From an uncultured Flavobacteriaceae bacterium (GTDB taxonomy: Bacteria > Bacteroidota > Bacteroidia > Flavobacteriales > Flavobacteriaceae), in contig CALKEO010000047.1 in NCBI GenBank assembly GCA_938088195.1, forward strand, positions 1-34,586: a stretch of DNA of 34,586 nt, written 5' to 3'. The position numbers were made by a program, and so were the translations under genes. The notes beneath the pieces are model-generated. The model was not told the DNA's origin, made no database searches, and saw only the letters and a program-made list of their open reading frames with translations. Shown piece by piece: positions 24,484-32,744 of this stretch (position 1 is the first letter of the stretch; the number at the start of each line of letters is the position of its first letter).

Positions 24484-25509
24484 ATGGAAGTTAATAATCG
24501 TCCAGTTGTAGGGATTTCTTGTGGGGACTTAAACGGGATTGGAACAGAGGTTATTCTTAAATCATTTGAAGATTCAAGAATTTTAGAATTTTTTACACCC
24601 CTTATTTTTTCAAATCTTGAATTTCTCTTGTCTCAGGCAAAAAATTATAAATTAAATTTAACATTCAATAAAATTAACTTGAATCAACGTCCTAGAGCAG
24701 GAAAAATCAATGTCATTGATGTTTGGGATGAGACTTTTAAATTAGAGTTTGGTAAATCAACAAAAGAATCAGGAAATCTTTCATTTCTTTCGCTTGAAGC
24801 AGTTGTAAAAGCTATAAATAATAATGTTGCAGATATTATGGTTACTGCTCCCATAAACAAACAAAATATTCAGAACGAAAAATTTGATTTTCCAGGTCAC
24901 ACAGGCTATTTATCTAAACAGTTTAAAGGTGAAAGTTTAATGTTTATGGTTAGCGAAGAATTGAAATTAGGGCTATTGACCGATCACATCCCTTTAAAAG
25001 ATATAGTTTCAAAAATTAATTTTAATGCAATTCAAAATAAAATTAAACTTATAGAGAACTCATTAAAAATCGATTTTGGAATTAATAAACCTAAGATTGC
25101 AGTATTGTCCATTAACCCTCATGTCGGAGATGGAGGCGTAATTGGAAATGAAGACGATACATTATTAATACCAGCATTATTAGAAGCTTCAAAATTAGGA
25201 AGCCTTATTTCTGGCCCTTTTCCTAGCGATAGTTTTTTTGGGTCAGGAGCTTATAAAAAATATGATGCGGTTTTGGCTATGTATCACGACCAAGGATTAG
25301 TTCCTTTTAAAACACTATCATTTGGTGAGGGAGTAAATTATACAGCTGGATTGAATATAGTAAGAACATCTCCTGATCATGGGACTGGTTACGATATTGC
25401 AGGTAAAAACAAAGCTAATCCCGCGTCCTTTAAAAAAGCACTATTTTTAGGTATAGAAATTTTTAAAATGAGAAAAAACTATCAAAAATTATTAAAACCA
25501 CAACTTTAG
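24484..25509 (+). CDS. pdxA: 4-hydroxythreonine-4-phosphate dehydrogenase
   Basis: Oxidises 4-phosphohydroxy-L-threonine in the DXP-dependent pathway to pyridoxal phosphate. The 341-residue protein opens with VVGISCGDLNGIGTEVILK (8-26) and contains the metal-site histidines in PGHTGYLSKQF (about 138-148), TDHIPL and AMYHDQGLVPFK (about 263-274), plus the C-terminal RTSPDHGTGYDIAGKNKANP. It lies upstream of the DUF177-rpmF-fabH-acc block, an order common in Flavobacteriia. The PLP-dependent alanine racemase further along the window needs its end product. Confidence 0.97.
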   Translation: MEVNNRPVVGISCGDLNGIGTEVILKSFEDSRILEFFTPLIFSNLEFLLSQAKNYKLNLTFNKINLNQRPRAGKINVIDVWDETFKLEFGKSTKESGNLSFLSLEAVVKAINNNVADIMVTAPINKQNIQNEKFDFPGHTGYLSKQFKGESLMFMVSEELKLGLLTDHIPLKDIVSKINFNAIQNKIKLIENSLKIDFGINKPKIAVLSINPHVGDGGVIGNEDDTLLIPALLEASKLGSLISGPFPSDSFFGSGAYKKYDAVLAMYHDQGLVPFKTLSFGEGVNYTAGLNIVRTSPDHGTGYDIAGKNKANPASFKKALFLGIEIFKMRKNYQKLLKPQL

Positions 25510-25553
25510 TTTAATATAAATTTTGATTGACATTTTCAAATTATAAATTTTCC

Positions 25554-25561
25554 TATATTCG
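25554..25561 (+). promoter_or_regulatory. -7-like box (TATATTCG) for the DUF177-rpmF unit
   Basis: TATATTCG differs from TAnnTTTG by one base and lies 18 bp before the DUF177 start. TTGAC is found about 24 bp upstream, a longer spacing than usual. The arrangement TTGAC then TATxTTxGC resembles strong flavobacterial ribosomal-gene promoters. Confidence 0.45.
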
Positions 25562-25579
25562 CAATCCAAATTCAAAAAA

Positions 25580-26098
25580 ATGCATTTTCTTAAACAATAT
25601 GTAATTAATTTTACGGGCCTTAAAGATGGGCTGCATAATTATGAGTTCAGCGTAGCTGATAAGCTTTTAAGGCATTATAATTTTGATGATTTTAATAATT
25701 GTAGGATTGATGTTAAAATGAATTTAGTTAAAAAACCTAATCTTTTAGAGCTTAGCTTTTTTTCAAAAGGAGTAATTAATTTAAATTGCTTTGTGTCAAA
25801 CGAACCTTTTGACTATTCTCAAAATTCACAAATGGATTTGGTTGTTAAATTTGGCAATGAATTAAATAATGACAATCATGAATTATTGATTTTACCAAAA
25901 GGATCGTATCAAATAGACATTTCACAGCAATTATATGAAATGATAGTGTTATCTTTGCCTTTAAAAATAACTCACCCTGGAATAGATGACGGAACACTAA
26001 AGTCCGAAACCTTGGAAAGGCTTAAAAAATTTGGTTTAAAAAACAACAATATTTCTAAAACTGATCCCAGGTGGGATAAACTAAAAGATTTAATTTAA
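25580..26098 (+). CDS. DUF177 (YceD) family protein
   Basis: A 172-residue soluble protein of the YceD/DUF177 family, which is nearly always encoded directly before rpmF and is linked to ribosome or 23S rRNA maturation. The visible features are an N-terminal beta-rich part, one remaining Cys in INLNCFVSNEPFDYSQ (about 73-88), and the conserved acidic-to-basic ending IDISQQLYEMIVLSLPLKITHPG (about 114-136) and TDPRWDKLKDL at the C-terminus. rpmF follows after 9 bp. Confidence 0.93.
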   Translation: MHFLKQYVINFTGLKDGLHNYEFSVADKLLRHYNFDDFNNCRIDVKMNLVKKPNLLELSFFSKGVINLNCFVSNEPFDYSQNSQMDLVVKFGNELNNDNHELLILPKGSYQIDISQQLYEMIVLSLPLKITHPGIDDGTLKSETLERLKKFGLKNNNISKTDPRWDKLKDLI

Positions 26099-26107
26099 AT
26101 ATAGATT

Positions 26108-26305
26108 ATGGCACATCCTAAAAGAAAAATCTCCAAAACTAGAAGAGATAAAAGAAGGACTCATTATAAAGTTTCTGAATCACAAATTGCTACTTGTAAA
26201 ACTACAGGGGAATCTCATTTATATCATCGAGCCCACTGGCATGAAGACAAATTGTATTATAAGGGGAAAGTTTTGATAGATAATTCAGTTCAAGCCGAGG
26301 CTTAA
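26108..26305 (+). CDS. rpmF: 50S ribosomal protein L32
   Basis: A 65-residue protein of the large ribosomal subunit. The family start [21 protein letters not shown] (residues 1-21) is unmistakable. The C-terminal half contains a single Cys ([13 protein letters not shown]), so the zinc-ribbon Cys quartet seen in many L32 proteins is absent. This is the zinc-free form, which I know from other Flavobacteriia. It is co-transcribed with DUF177. A short AAGCC-GA-GGCTT repeat overlaps its stop codon, followed by phased T-tracts. Confidence 0.98.
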   Translation: MAHPKRKISKTRRDKRRTHYKVSESQIATCKTTGESHLYHRAHWHEDKLYYKGKVLIDNSVQAEA

Positions 26306-26313
26306 AAACATTC

Positions 26314-26370
26314 TTTTTTTGTCTTTTTTGCCATTTTTTTGCCATTTTTATATCTTTTTTTGCCATTTTT
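26314..26370 (+). repeat. Six helically phased T-tracts before fabH, with three GCCA-linked copies
   Basis: Runs of T lie at 26314-26320, 26324-26329, 26334-26340, 26345-26349, 26355-26361 and 26366-26370. Their centres are 9.5 to 11 bp apart, about one helical turn. Three of the junctions are TTTTTTGCCATTTTT repeats, with GCCA at 26330, 26341 and 26362. Phased A/T tracts are known to bend DNA. The array ends 21 bp before the fabH start. Confidence 0.75.
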
Positions 26371-26391
26371 GTGTAATTATATAACTAACAA

Positions 26392-27384
26392 TTGAATAAA
26401 ACACGTGCTTCAATTACGGCAGTAGGCTCTTATTTGCCTAGTAAAGTTTTAAACAATCAAGACTTAGAAAAAATGGTTGACACTAGTGATGAATGGATCT
26501 TCAGCAGAACTGGTATTAAGGAGAGAAGAATTTTAGCTAATGGTTTAGGGACATCATTAATGGCTATTAAAGCTGCTTCAAAAATTATCAAAAAAAAAAA
26601 CATTAATCCCCTTGATATTGATATGGTTATTGTTGCTACAATAACACCAGATATGCATGTTAGTGCTACTGCAGCTCATGTTGCTTCAGAAATAGGCGCT
26701 CTCAATGCTTTTGGATATGATCTACAGGCCGCATGCTCTGGATTTTTATATGGAATGTCAGTTGCATCATCTTACATTGAATCTGGTAAGTATAAAAAAA
26801 TTATTTTGATTGGTGCAGATAAAATGTCTTCTATCGTTGACTATAGTGATAGAAATACTTGTATAATTTTTGGAGATGGAGCAGCTGCAGTTCTATTTGA
26901 ACCAAATAACGATAATCTAGGTATGCAAGATGAATATTTAAGATCTGACGGAGTGGGAAGGGAATTTTTAAGAATAGAAGGTGGAGGCTCAATTTTACCA
27001 ACATCATTAGACTCAGTTTCTAAAAAAAAACATTTTTTATTTCAAGATGGTAAAAGTGTTTTTAAATATGCAGTTTCAAATATGGCCGATGCTTCTGGTG
27101 AAATAATGAAAAGAAATAATTTATCAAATGAAGACATTGATTTTTTGGTTCCACACCAAGCTAATAAACGAATAATTGATGCTACAGCTAGTAGGATGGG
27201 GATAAAAGAATCAAAGGTTCTTATGAATATTGAAAAATACGGAAATACAACTGCTGCCACCATTCCACTGATTTTGTCAGATTTTGAAAATAAATTTAAA
27301 AAAGGAGACAATATCATTTTTGCAGCTTTCGGAGGAGGTTTCACTTGGGGTGCATCTTATTTAAAATGGGCTTATAACACTTAA
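26392..27384 (+). CDS. fabH: 3-oxoacyl-ACP synthase III (KAS III)
   Basis: Starts fatty acid synthesis by condensing acetyl- or branched-chain acyl-CoA with malonyl-ACP. The 330-residue protein carries the full catalytic triad: Cys115 ([11 protein letters not shown]), His255 (VPHQANKR) and Asn285 (KYGNTTAAT). The start is TTG (26392-26394), giving [16 protein letters not shown] in register with the family N-terminus; no ATG precedes it in frame. It is separated from rpmF by an 86-bp gap of phased T-tracts and followed after 14 bp by accB, so condensing and malonyl-CoA-forming enzymes are expressed together. Confidence 0.98.
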   Translation: MNKTRASITAVGSYLPSKVLNNQDLEKMVDTSDEWIFSRTGIKERRILANGLGTSLMAIKAASKIIKKKNINPLDIDMVIVATITPDMHVSATAAHVASEIGALNAFGYDLQAACSGFLYGMSVASSYIESGKYKKIILIGADKMSSIVDYSDRNTCIIFGDGAAAVLFEPNNDNLGMQDEYLRSDGVGREFLRIEGGGSILPTSLDSVSKKKHFLFQDGKSVFKYAVSNMADASGEIMKRNNLSNEDIDFLVPHQANKRIIDATASRMGIKESKVLMNIEKYGNTTAATIPLILSDFENKFKKGDNIIFAAFGGGFTWGASYLKWAYNT

Positions 27385-27398
27385 ATAACTTTAATATT

Positions 27399-27872
27399 AT
27401 GAACATAAAAGACATTCAACAATTAATTAAATTTGTAGCAAAATCTGGCGTAAGCGAAGTTAAAATTGAATCCAAAGATTTAAAAATCGGAATAAAGACT
27501 GGAAATGTAGAGAAGCCAGTTGTTTACTCGTCTCCAACAATATTAACTCAGCCAAGTAACCCCATTTCTGAAACTCAAATGAGTAGCCCGGAAATAGCAA
27601 GTGAACAAGAAAATGATTCGGAAGACACTAATTTAATTACAATTAAGTCTCCAATTATTGGAACTTTTTACAGAAAACCTTCTCCAGATAAATCCAATTT
27701 TGTTGAAAATGGTGATGTAATATCCGAGGGTGATGTACTATGTGTAATAGAAGCCATGAAGTTGTTTAATGAAATTGAATCTGAATTTTCTGGGAAGATT
27801 GTTAAAATTTTAGTTGATGATGCTTCACCTGTCGAATTTGATCAGCCATTATTTTTAGTAGATCCGTCGTAA
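27399..27872 (+). CDS. accB: Biotin carboxyl carrier protein of acetyl-CoA carboxylase
   Basis: Carries the biotin arm between biotin carboxylase and carboxyltransferase in malonyl-CoA formation. The 157-residue protein has the AccB N-terminal [21 protein letters not shown], a low-complexity Ser/Pro/Glu linker (about 44-76) and the biotinyl domain with [10 protein letters not shown], in which Lys121 should be biotinylated. accC begins 24 bp downstream. Confidence 0.98.
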   Translation: MNIKDIQQLIKFVAKSGVSEVKIESKDLKIGIKTGNVEKPVVYSSPTILTQPSNPISETQMSSPEIASEQENDSEDTNLITIKSPIIGTFYRKPSPDKSNFVENGDVISEGDVLCVIEAMKLFNEIESEFSGKIVKILVDDASPVEFDQPLFLVDPS

Positions 27873-27896
27873 TTAATATTAACTTAATATAGGAGT

Positions 27897-29240
27897 ATGT
27901 TTAAAAAAATATTAATTGCTAACAGAGGGGAAATAGCTCTAAGGATTATAAGAACTTGCAAGGAAATGGGAATTCAGACAGTTGCAGTTTACTCTGTTGC
28001 AGATGAAGAAAGTCTCCATGTGAAATTTGCAGATGAAGCAGTATGTATCGGACCAGCAAATAGTTCAGAATCTTATTTGAAAATTCCTAATATAATTGCG
28101 GCCGCTGAAATAACAAATGCTGATGCTATTCATCCAGGATATGGATTTTTATCTGAAAACTCTCGATTTTCTAAAATTTGTGAAGAACACAAAATTAAAT
28201 TTATAGGTGCCTCTGCTGAAATGATAGATCGTATGGGAGACAAAGCTTCTGCGATATCTACTATGAAAGAGGCAGGTGTACCCACTATTCCTGGATCTGA
28301 AGGAATAATTGAGTCTTTAAAAGAAGCTAAAAAATTAGCAAAAAAAATTGGATATCCTGTGATGATTAAAGCTACAGCTGGAGGTGGTGGTAAAGGAATG
28401 AGAGCCGTTTGGAAGGAAGAAGAATTTTTAGATTTATGGGAAAGTGCCAAACAAGAAGCTAAGGCTGCTTTTGGAAATGATGGTATGTATATGGAAAAAC
28501 TAGTTGAAAATCCACGCCATATTGAAATCCAAATTGTAGCAGATAAATTTGGAAAAGCCTGTCACTTATCAGAAAGAGATTGTTCAATTCAACGACGACA
28601 TCAAAAATTAACTGAAGAAACTCCCTCTCCTTTTATGACCGAAAAATTAAGAGATAAAATGGGGGAGGCTGCGGTTAAGGCCTCCGAATTTATCAAATAT
28701 GAAGGCGCTGGGACTATCGAATTTTTAGTTGATAAAAACCGAAATTTTTATTTCATGGAAATGAATACTAGAATTCAAGTTGAACATCCAATTACTGAAC
28801 AAGTAATTGATTATGATTTGATTAAAGAGCAAATAAAAGTTGCCTCAGGAATTAAAGTTTCTGGGAATCATTATTATCCTAAACTTCATTCTATTGAATG
28901 TAGAATCAATGCTGAAGATCCTTATTCAGGCTTTAGACCATCACCCGGGAAAATTACTAATCTTCATTTACCTGGTGGGCACGGAGTAAGATTGGATACT
29001 CACGTTTACAGTGGCTATACAATTCCTCCAAATTATGATTCAATGATTGCCAAATTAATTGTAACTGCCCAAAACAGAGAGGAGGCAATTAATAAAATGA
29101 AAAGAGCTTTGGATGAGTTTGTAATTGAAGGAATTAAAACTACAATACCATTTCACAGGCAATTAATGGATAACCCCGATTATATTTCTGGAAATTATAC
29201 TACCAAATTTATGGAGGACTTTAAAATAAAAGAGAATTAA
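27897..29240 (+). CDS. accC: Biotin carboxylase subunit of acetyl-CoA carboxylase
   Basis: Carboxylates biotin on AccB with bicarbonate and ATP. The 447-residue ATP-grasp enzyme has the start [29 protein letters not shown] (about 80-89), the glycine-rich loop [12 protein letters not shown] (near 159-170), and catalytic [14 protein letters not shown] (near 288-301). Length and motifs are normal. It is the last gene of the block, and its stop codon overlaps the convergent asd stop. Confidence 0.98.
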   Translation: MFKKILIANRGEIALRIIRTCKEMGIQTVAVYSVADEESLHVKFADEAVCIGPANSSESYLKIPNIIAAAEITNADAIHPGYGFLSENSRFSKICEEHKIKFIGASAEMIDRMGDKASAISTMKEAGVPTIPGSEGIIESLKEAKKLAKKIGYPVMIKATAGGGGKGMRAVWKEEEFLDLWESAKQEAKAAFGNDGMYMEKLVENPRHIEIQIVADKFGKACHLSERDCSIQRRHQKLTEETPSPFMTEKLRDKMGEAAVKASEFIKYEGAGTIEFLVDKNRNFYFMEMNTRIQVEHPITEQVIDYDLIKEQIKVASGIKVSGNHYYPKLHSIECRINAEDPYSGFRPSPGKITNLHLPGGHGVRLDTHVYSGYTIPPNYDSMIAKLIVTAQNREEAINKMKRALDEFVIEGIKTTIPFHRQLMDNPDYISGNYTTKFMEDFKIKEN

Positions 29241-30226
29241 GAAATTAACTTATTTTCTATTAAGTATTCTGCAATTTGAACAGCATTAGTAGCAGCACCC
29301 TTTCTTAGATTATCTGCCACAACCCATAAGTTCAGACTGTTTTTTTCTGAATAATCTTTTCTAATTCTTCCAACAAACACTTCGTCTTTTCCTTTTGAAA
29401 ATAGAGGCATAGGGTATTCTAAATTAAACGAATCATTTTTAATGCATAGTCCAGGAAAATTGCTTAACAGTTTTACAATATCAATAATTTCAAAAGAATT
29501 ATTTAAAGTAATATTAATTGACTCGCTGTGCCCGCCAATTACTGGGACTCTTACTGCTGTTGCACTAACTTTTATTGTTGAATCAAGAATTTTGTGTGTT
29601 TCATTAGAAAGTTTCATTTCTTCCTTAGTATAACCATTTTCTAAAAAATCATCGCAGTGGGGTATGGCATTTTGATGAATAGGGAAATTATAAGCCATTT
29701 CTCCTTTTACACCCTCATATTCATTTTCTAATTGTTTTAATGCTTTCATTCCTGTTCCTGTAATGGATTGATAAGTTGAAACTACCACTCTTTTTATTCC
29801 ATACTTTTTATGGATGGGACTTAAAACCATTAACATTTGAATTGTTGAACAATTTGGATTCGCAATAATTCTATCATTTGAGTCTAACAAAGACCCATTA
29901 ATTTCAGGAATAATTAACTTTTTAGTTTCATCCATTCTCCAGGCGGAGGAGTTGTCAATAACAGTTGTGCCAGCTTTTGCAAATAGCGGCGCCCACTCTA
30001 AAGAAGTGCTACTTCCAGCTGAAAAAATCGCAATATTAGGAGCGATTTCAACTGCCTGTTTAAGGCTAATTATTGTATATGTTTTATTTAAAAAGTTAAT
30101 TTTTTTCCCAACAGAATTTTCTGAAGCGACGAGATATAGTTCGTCAAAATATAACTTTCGTTCTTTAATAACTTCAAGTACAACTCCACCTACCATTCCA
30201 GTAGCACCAACCAAAGCAATTTTCAT
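29237..30226 (-). CDS. asd: Aspartate-semialdehyde dehydrogenase
   Basis: Reduces aspartyl phosphate to the semialdehyde, the branch point to lysine/diaminopimelate, threonine and methionine, and so feeds peptidoglycan. The 329-residue protein has the NADP fold start [19 protein letters not shown], catalytic Cys126 in [10 protein letters not shown] and His233 in [10 protein letters not shown]. Length is normal. Its stop overlaps the accC stop by 4 bp in convergent orientation. A -7 box at 30243-30250 suggests its own promoter even though alr lies upstream on the same strand. Confidence 0.98.
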   Translation of the reverse strand: MKIALVGATGMVGGVVLEVIKERKLYFDELYLVASENSVGKKINFLNKTYTIISLKQAVEIAPNIAIFSAGSSTSLEWAPLFAKAGTTVIDNSSAWRMDETKKLIIPEINGSLLDSNDRIIANPNCSTIQMLMVLSPIHKKYGIKRVVVSTYQSITGTGMKALKQLENEYEGVKGEMAYNFPIHQNAIPHCDDFLENGYTKEEMKLSNETHKILDSTIKVSATAVRVPVIGGHSESINITLNNSFEIIDIVKLLSNFPGLCIKNDSFNLEYPMPLFSKGKDEVFVGRIRKDYSEKNSLNLWVVADNLRKGAATNAVQIAEYLIENKLIS

Positions 30227-30242
30227 ACAATCTATTTTTTAG

Positions 30243-30270
30243 CAAAAATAATTATTTCCTATGAATCAAA
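30243..30270 (-). promoter_or_regulatory. Promoter for asd (-7 TATTTTTG, -33 TTTG)
   Basis: On the minus strand TATTTTTG occupies 30250-30243 and TTTG occupies 30270-30267, with a 16-bp spacer slightly shorter than the usual 17-21. The asd ATG lies 16 bp after the -7 box. Confidence 0.45.
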
Positions 30271-30278
30271 AACTCATT

Positions 30279-30324
30279 ATTGTTTTGTATCATTAATGTA
30301 AATTTTTGTTATATACAAAACAAT
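30279..30324 (-). terminator. 12-bp inverted repeat at the end of alr
   Basis: Perfect arms ATTGTTTTGTAT (30279-30290) and ATACAAAACAAT (30313-30324) surround a 22-nt spacer and begin within the alr stop codon. On the minus-strand transcript the second arm is followed by AATGAGTTTTTG, a modest U-run. It may be a weak terminator for tdk-alr, or a binding site between alr and the asd promoter; the long loop makes the first reading uncertain. Confidence 0.35.
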
Positions 30325-31418
30325 TACTGTATAACAATTCGTCGAATTCTTTTTGAAAGAGAAGTAATAATTTCATAGGATATAGTATCTGCAGATTTTG
30401 AAAAATCCTCAGCTGAAATATTTTTGTCATCAAAAATTATTACCGAATCACCTTCTTGACATTTGACCTTAGAAATATCTATCATCATCATATCCATACA
30501 TACATTTCCAATAATCGGAACAAGCTTTCCTTTTACTTGAACTTTCCCTTTTCCTTTTCCGTAGTGCCTGTAAATCCCATCAGCATGTCCAATTGGCAAT
30601 GTTGCTATCAGTGTATCTTCTTTTGCTATAAAACCTTTATTGTAACCCACTGATTCACCTTTTTTAATCTTATGAATTTGAGATATTATAGTTTTTAGAC
30701 TAATTATTGGTTTAAGAAATAGTTTGAATTTAGGATTATTTCCAAAGCCATAAAGTCCAATTCCAGTTCGAACCATATCAAATTGGTAATCAGAAAAATT
30801 TAGTATTCCCGAAGTGTTTAACAGGTGTTTTCTTATTTTAAAACCAATTTTATTTTCAAAAAGAGTAGAGGTTAGATAAAAGTTATTTATTTGTTTTTCT
30901 GTAAAAGATTTTTCAAGAGTATCTTCTGAAGCCCCTAAGTGTGAGAAAATAAAATTGGGCTTTAGTCCGTTCAAGGATTTTACCAATTTATCAATATCAT
31001 TATTTTTGAAGCCCAATCTATTCAAACCAGAATTAAACTTTATTTGAAAGGAAGGATTGTTATTTGATTTTATCTTAGAAATAAATTCCTTTAAAATTCT
31101 AAATGAATATATGCTAGGCTCTAGGTCATATTCAATAATTTTATTAAAATCGTTTATTTGTGGATGCAAAACTAGAATAGGAGTTTTAATCCCTTCATTT
31201 CTAAGTTCTATTCCCTCACTAGTGTAAGCAACCGCCAAATAATTCACTTTTTCTTTCTCTAATTTTTTTGAGATAATAACAGAATCTGAACCATAAGCAG
31301 AAGCCTTAACTACTGCCATGATTAATGTTTTCTTTTTAACTTTTGACCTAATAAAAGCAAGATTTTTTTTAAGATTAACCAAATTAATTTCAATTACTGT
31401 TTCTTGATTGACCATCAT
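30324..31418 (-). CDS. alr: Alanine racemase
   Basis: A PLP enzyme that makes D-alanine for peptidoglycan. The 364-residue protein has the PLP-binding lysine at about Lys38 in MAVVKASAYGSD, LNRLGF (about 142-147), VGYNKGF with the catalytic Tyr near 255-260, LPIGHADG, and IGNVCMDMMMIDIS near the C-terminus. Position 40 is Ser where the family usually has Asp (VVKADAYG), a mild oddity. It is not fused to MurF, unlike some Bacteroidota proteins. Its ATG overlaps the tdk stop by 4 bp. It depends on PLP, whose biosynthesis enzyme PdxA is encoded at 24.5 kb. Confidence 0.96.
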   Translation of the reverse strand: MMVNQETVIEINLVNLKKNLAFIRSKVKKKTLIMAVVKASAYGSDSVIISKKLEKEKVNYLAVAYTSEGIELRNEGIKTPILVLHPQINDFNKIIEYDLEPSIYSFRILKEFISKIKSNNNPSFQIKFNSGLNRLGFKNNDIDKLVKSLNGLKPNFIFSHLGASEDTLEKSFTEKQINNFYLTSTLFENKIGFKIRKHLLNTSGILNFSDYQFDMVRTGIGLYGFGNNPKFKLFLKPIISLKTIISQIHKIKKGESVGYNKGFIAKEDTLIATLPIGHADGIYRHYGKGKGKVQVKGKLVPIIGNVCMDMMMIDISKVKCQEGDSVIIFDDKNISAEDFSKSADTISYEIITSLSKRIRRIVIQ

Positions 31419-31996
31419 TTATTTTTTTCTCTAGAATACATTTTTTTTATAAAAGCTTTTCTAGAAAGTGGTTCGTATTCTTTTTTTTTACCAATCATTA
31501 CTAAATCATCGTTTATTGTTTTTCTAAAACTAAAACCCGCAAGTTCACCAGTTTCAACACAAACAGCATGAACTTTAGTGACTTCTTCGGCACAAGCCAT
31601 TAAATTTGGCATCGGACCGAACGGGTTTCCTTTATAATCCATATCCAATCCTGCAACTATTACTCGTTGCCCATTATTCGCTAACGTATTACAAACTAAA
31701 ACTAAATTTTCATCAAAGAATTGGGCTTCATCAATTCCTATTACAGAATACCCCTTCGAATTTTTTAAAATCTCTTTAGATTCATCAATTAACTTACACT
31801 TTATTTCATTTTTGGCATGAGAGACTATTTTTTCTTTAGAATTTCTTGAGTCTTTTTTTGGCTTGAACAAAATAAAGGATGTATTGGAAAGTTCAACTTT
31901 TTTTATTCTACGAATTAATTCTTCTGTTTTTCCTGAAAACATGGACCCACAAATGACTTCAATTCTACCATTTAAAAAATTTTTATTTTCAATCAT
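31415..31996 (-). CDS. tdk: Thymidine kinase
   Basis: Phosphorylates thymidine for the dTMP salvage pathway. The 193-residue protein of the TK1 family shows Walker A in GSMFSGKTEE (17-26), the IGIDEAQFFD motif (about 93-102) and the C-terminal substrate lasso region (KVHAVCVETGE). The zinc-ribbon normally built from two Cys pairs is largely gone: one Cys remains at CVETG, and the second pair is replaced by PLSRKAF. The kinase core is intact, so it should be active. It is translationally coupled to alr and divergent from rsmI (72-bp gap with no perfect promoter box). Confidence 0.96.
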   Translation of the reverse strand: MIENKNFLNGRIEVICGSMFSGKTEELIRRIKKVELSNTSFILFKPKKDSRNSKEKIVSHAKNEIKCKLIDESKEILKNSKGYSVIGIDEAQFFDENLVLVCNTLANNGQRVIVAGLDMDYKGNPFGPMPNLMACAEEVTKVHAVCVETGELAGFSFRKTINDDLVMIGKKKEYEPLSRKAFIKKMYSREKNK

Positions 31997-32068
31997 TTTA
32001 AAGCCTTATTATTGTTTTTAAAGTAGTTAACTTTATTAATTGGACAAATGTCTAAAAATTAATTCAAC

Positions 32069-32743
32069 ATGGCAAAACTATATATTGTTCCTACACCAAT
32101 TGGTAATCTTGAAGATATAACCTTAAGAGCAATAAAAGTTTTAAAAAAAGTAGATTTAATTTTATGCGAAGACACTCGAAGGAGTAAAAAACTCCTAAAT
32201 CACTTAGAAATTGACGTGCCATTAAGATCACATCATAAATTTAATGAACACAGCGAGGTAAGTTATATCGTAAAAAAAATAGTTGAGGGTAGCAATATGG
32301 CTTTAATCTCAGATGCTGGGGTTCCTGGAATCTCTGACCCAGGATTTTTAATTGTTAGAACTTGTCTAGAAAATAATATTGAAATAGAATGTCTCCCCGG
32401 TCCCACAGCTTTTGTTCCAGCACTTGTAGTTAGTGGCCTACCTATTGATAAATTTATATTTGAAGGCTTTTTACCCGCTAAGAAAGGAAGAAAATCTAGG
32501 CTAGAAAAACTTTCTTTAGAGTCAAGAACAATGGTTTTTTATGAATCACCTCACAAATTACTCAGAACTCTTTTAGATTTTGATAATTTTTTTGGATCAA
32601 ACAGGAAAATTTCAATTTCTAGAGAGCTAACTAAACTTTACGAAGAAACATTAAGAGGATCTATTAAAGAAATGGTTGCTATTTACAGCAATAAAAAACC
32701 TAAGGGGGAATATGTAATCATTGTTCAAGGAAAAGGAAAATAG
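32069..32743 (+). CDS. rsmI: 16S rRNA (cytidine-1402 2'-O)-methyltransferase
   Basis: Methylates C1402 in the ribosomal P site using SAM. The 224-residue protein begins MAKLYIVPTPIGNLEDITLRA and has CEDTRRSKKLL (about 34-44), SDAGVPGISDPG (about 86-97), the PGPTA loop and EGFLPAKKGRK (about 133-143), all diagnostic of RsmI. It lacks the extra C-terminal domain seen in longer homologues, as is usual for Bacteroidota. recJ starts one base after its stop codon. Confidence 0.97.
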   Translation: MAKLYIVPTPIGNLEDITLRAIKVLKKVDLILCEDTRRSKKLLNHLEIDVPLRSHHKFNEHSEVSYIVKKIVEGSNMALISDAGVPGISDPGFLIVRTCLENNIEIECLPGPTAFVPALVVSGLPIDKFIFEGFLPAKKGRKSRLEKLSLESRTMVFYESPHKLLRTLLDFDNFFGSNRKISISRELTKLYEETLRGSIKEMVAIYSNKKPKGEYVIIVQGKGK

Positions 32744-32744
32744 T

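Noticed and set aside
27042-27344. Minus-strand open frame opposite fabH
   Set aside because: Antisense shadow of a gene with an intact catalytic triad.
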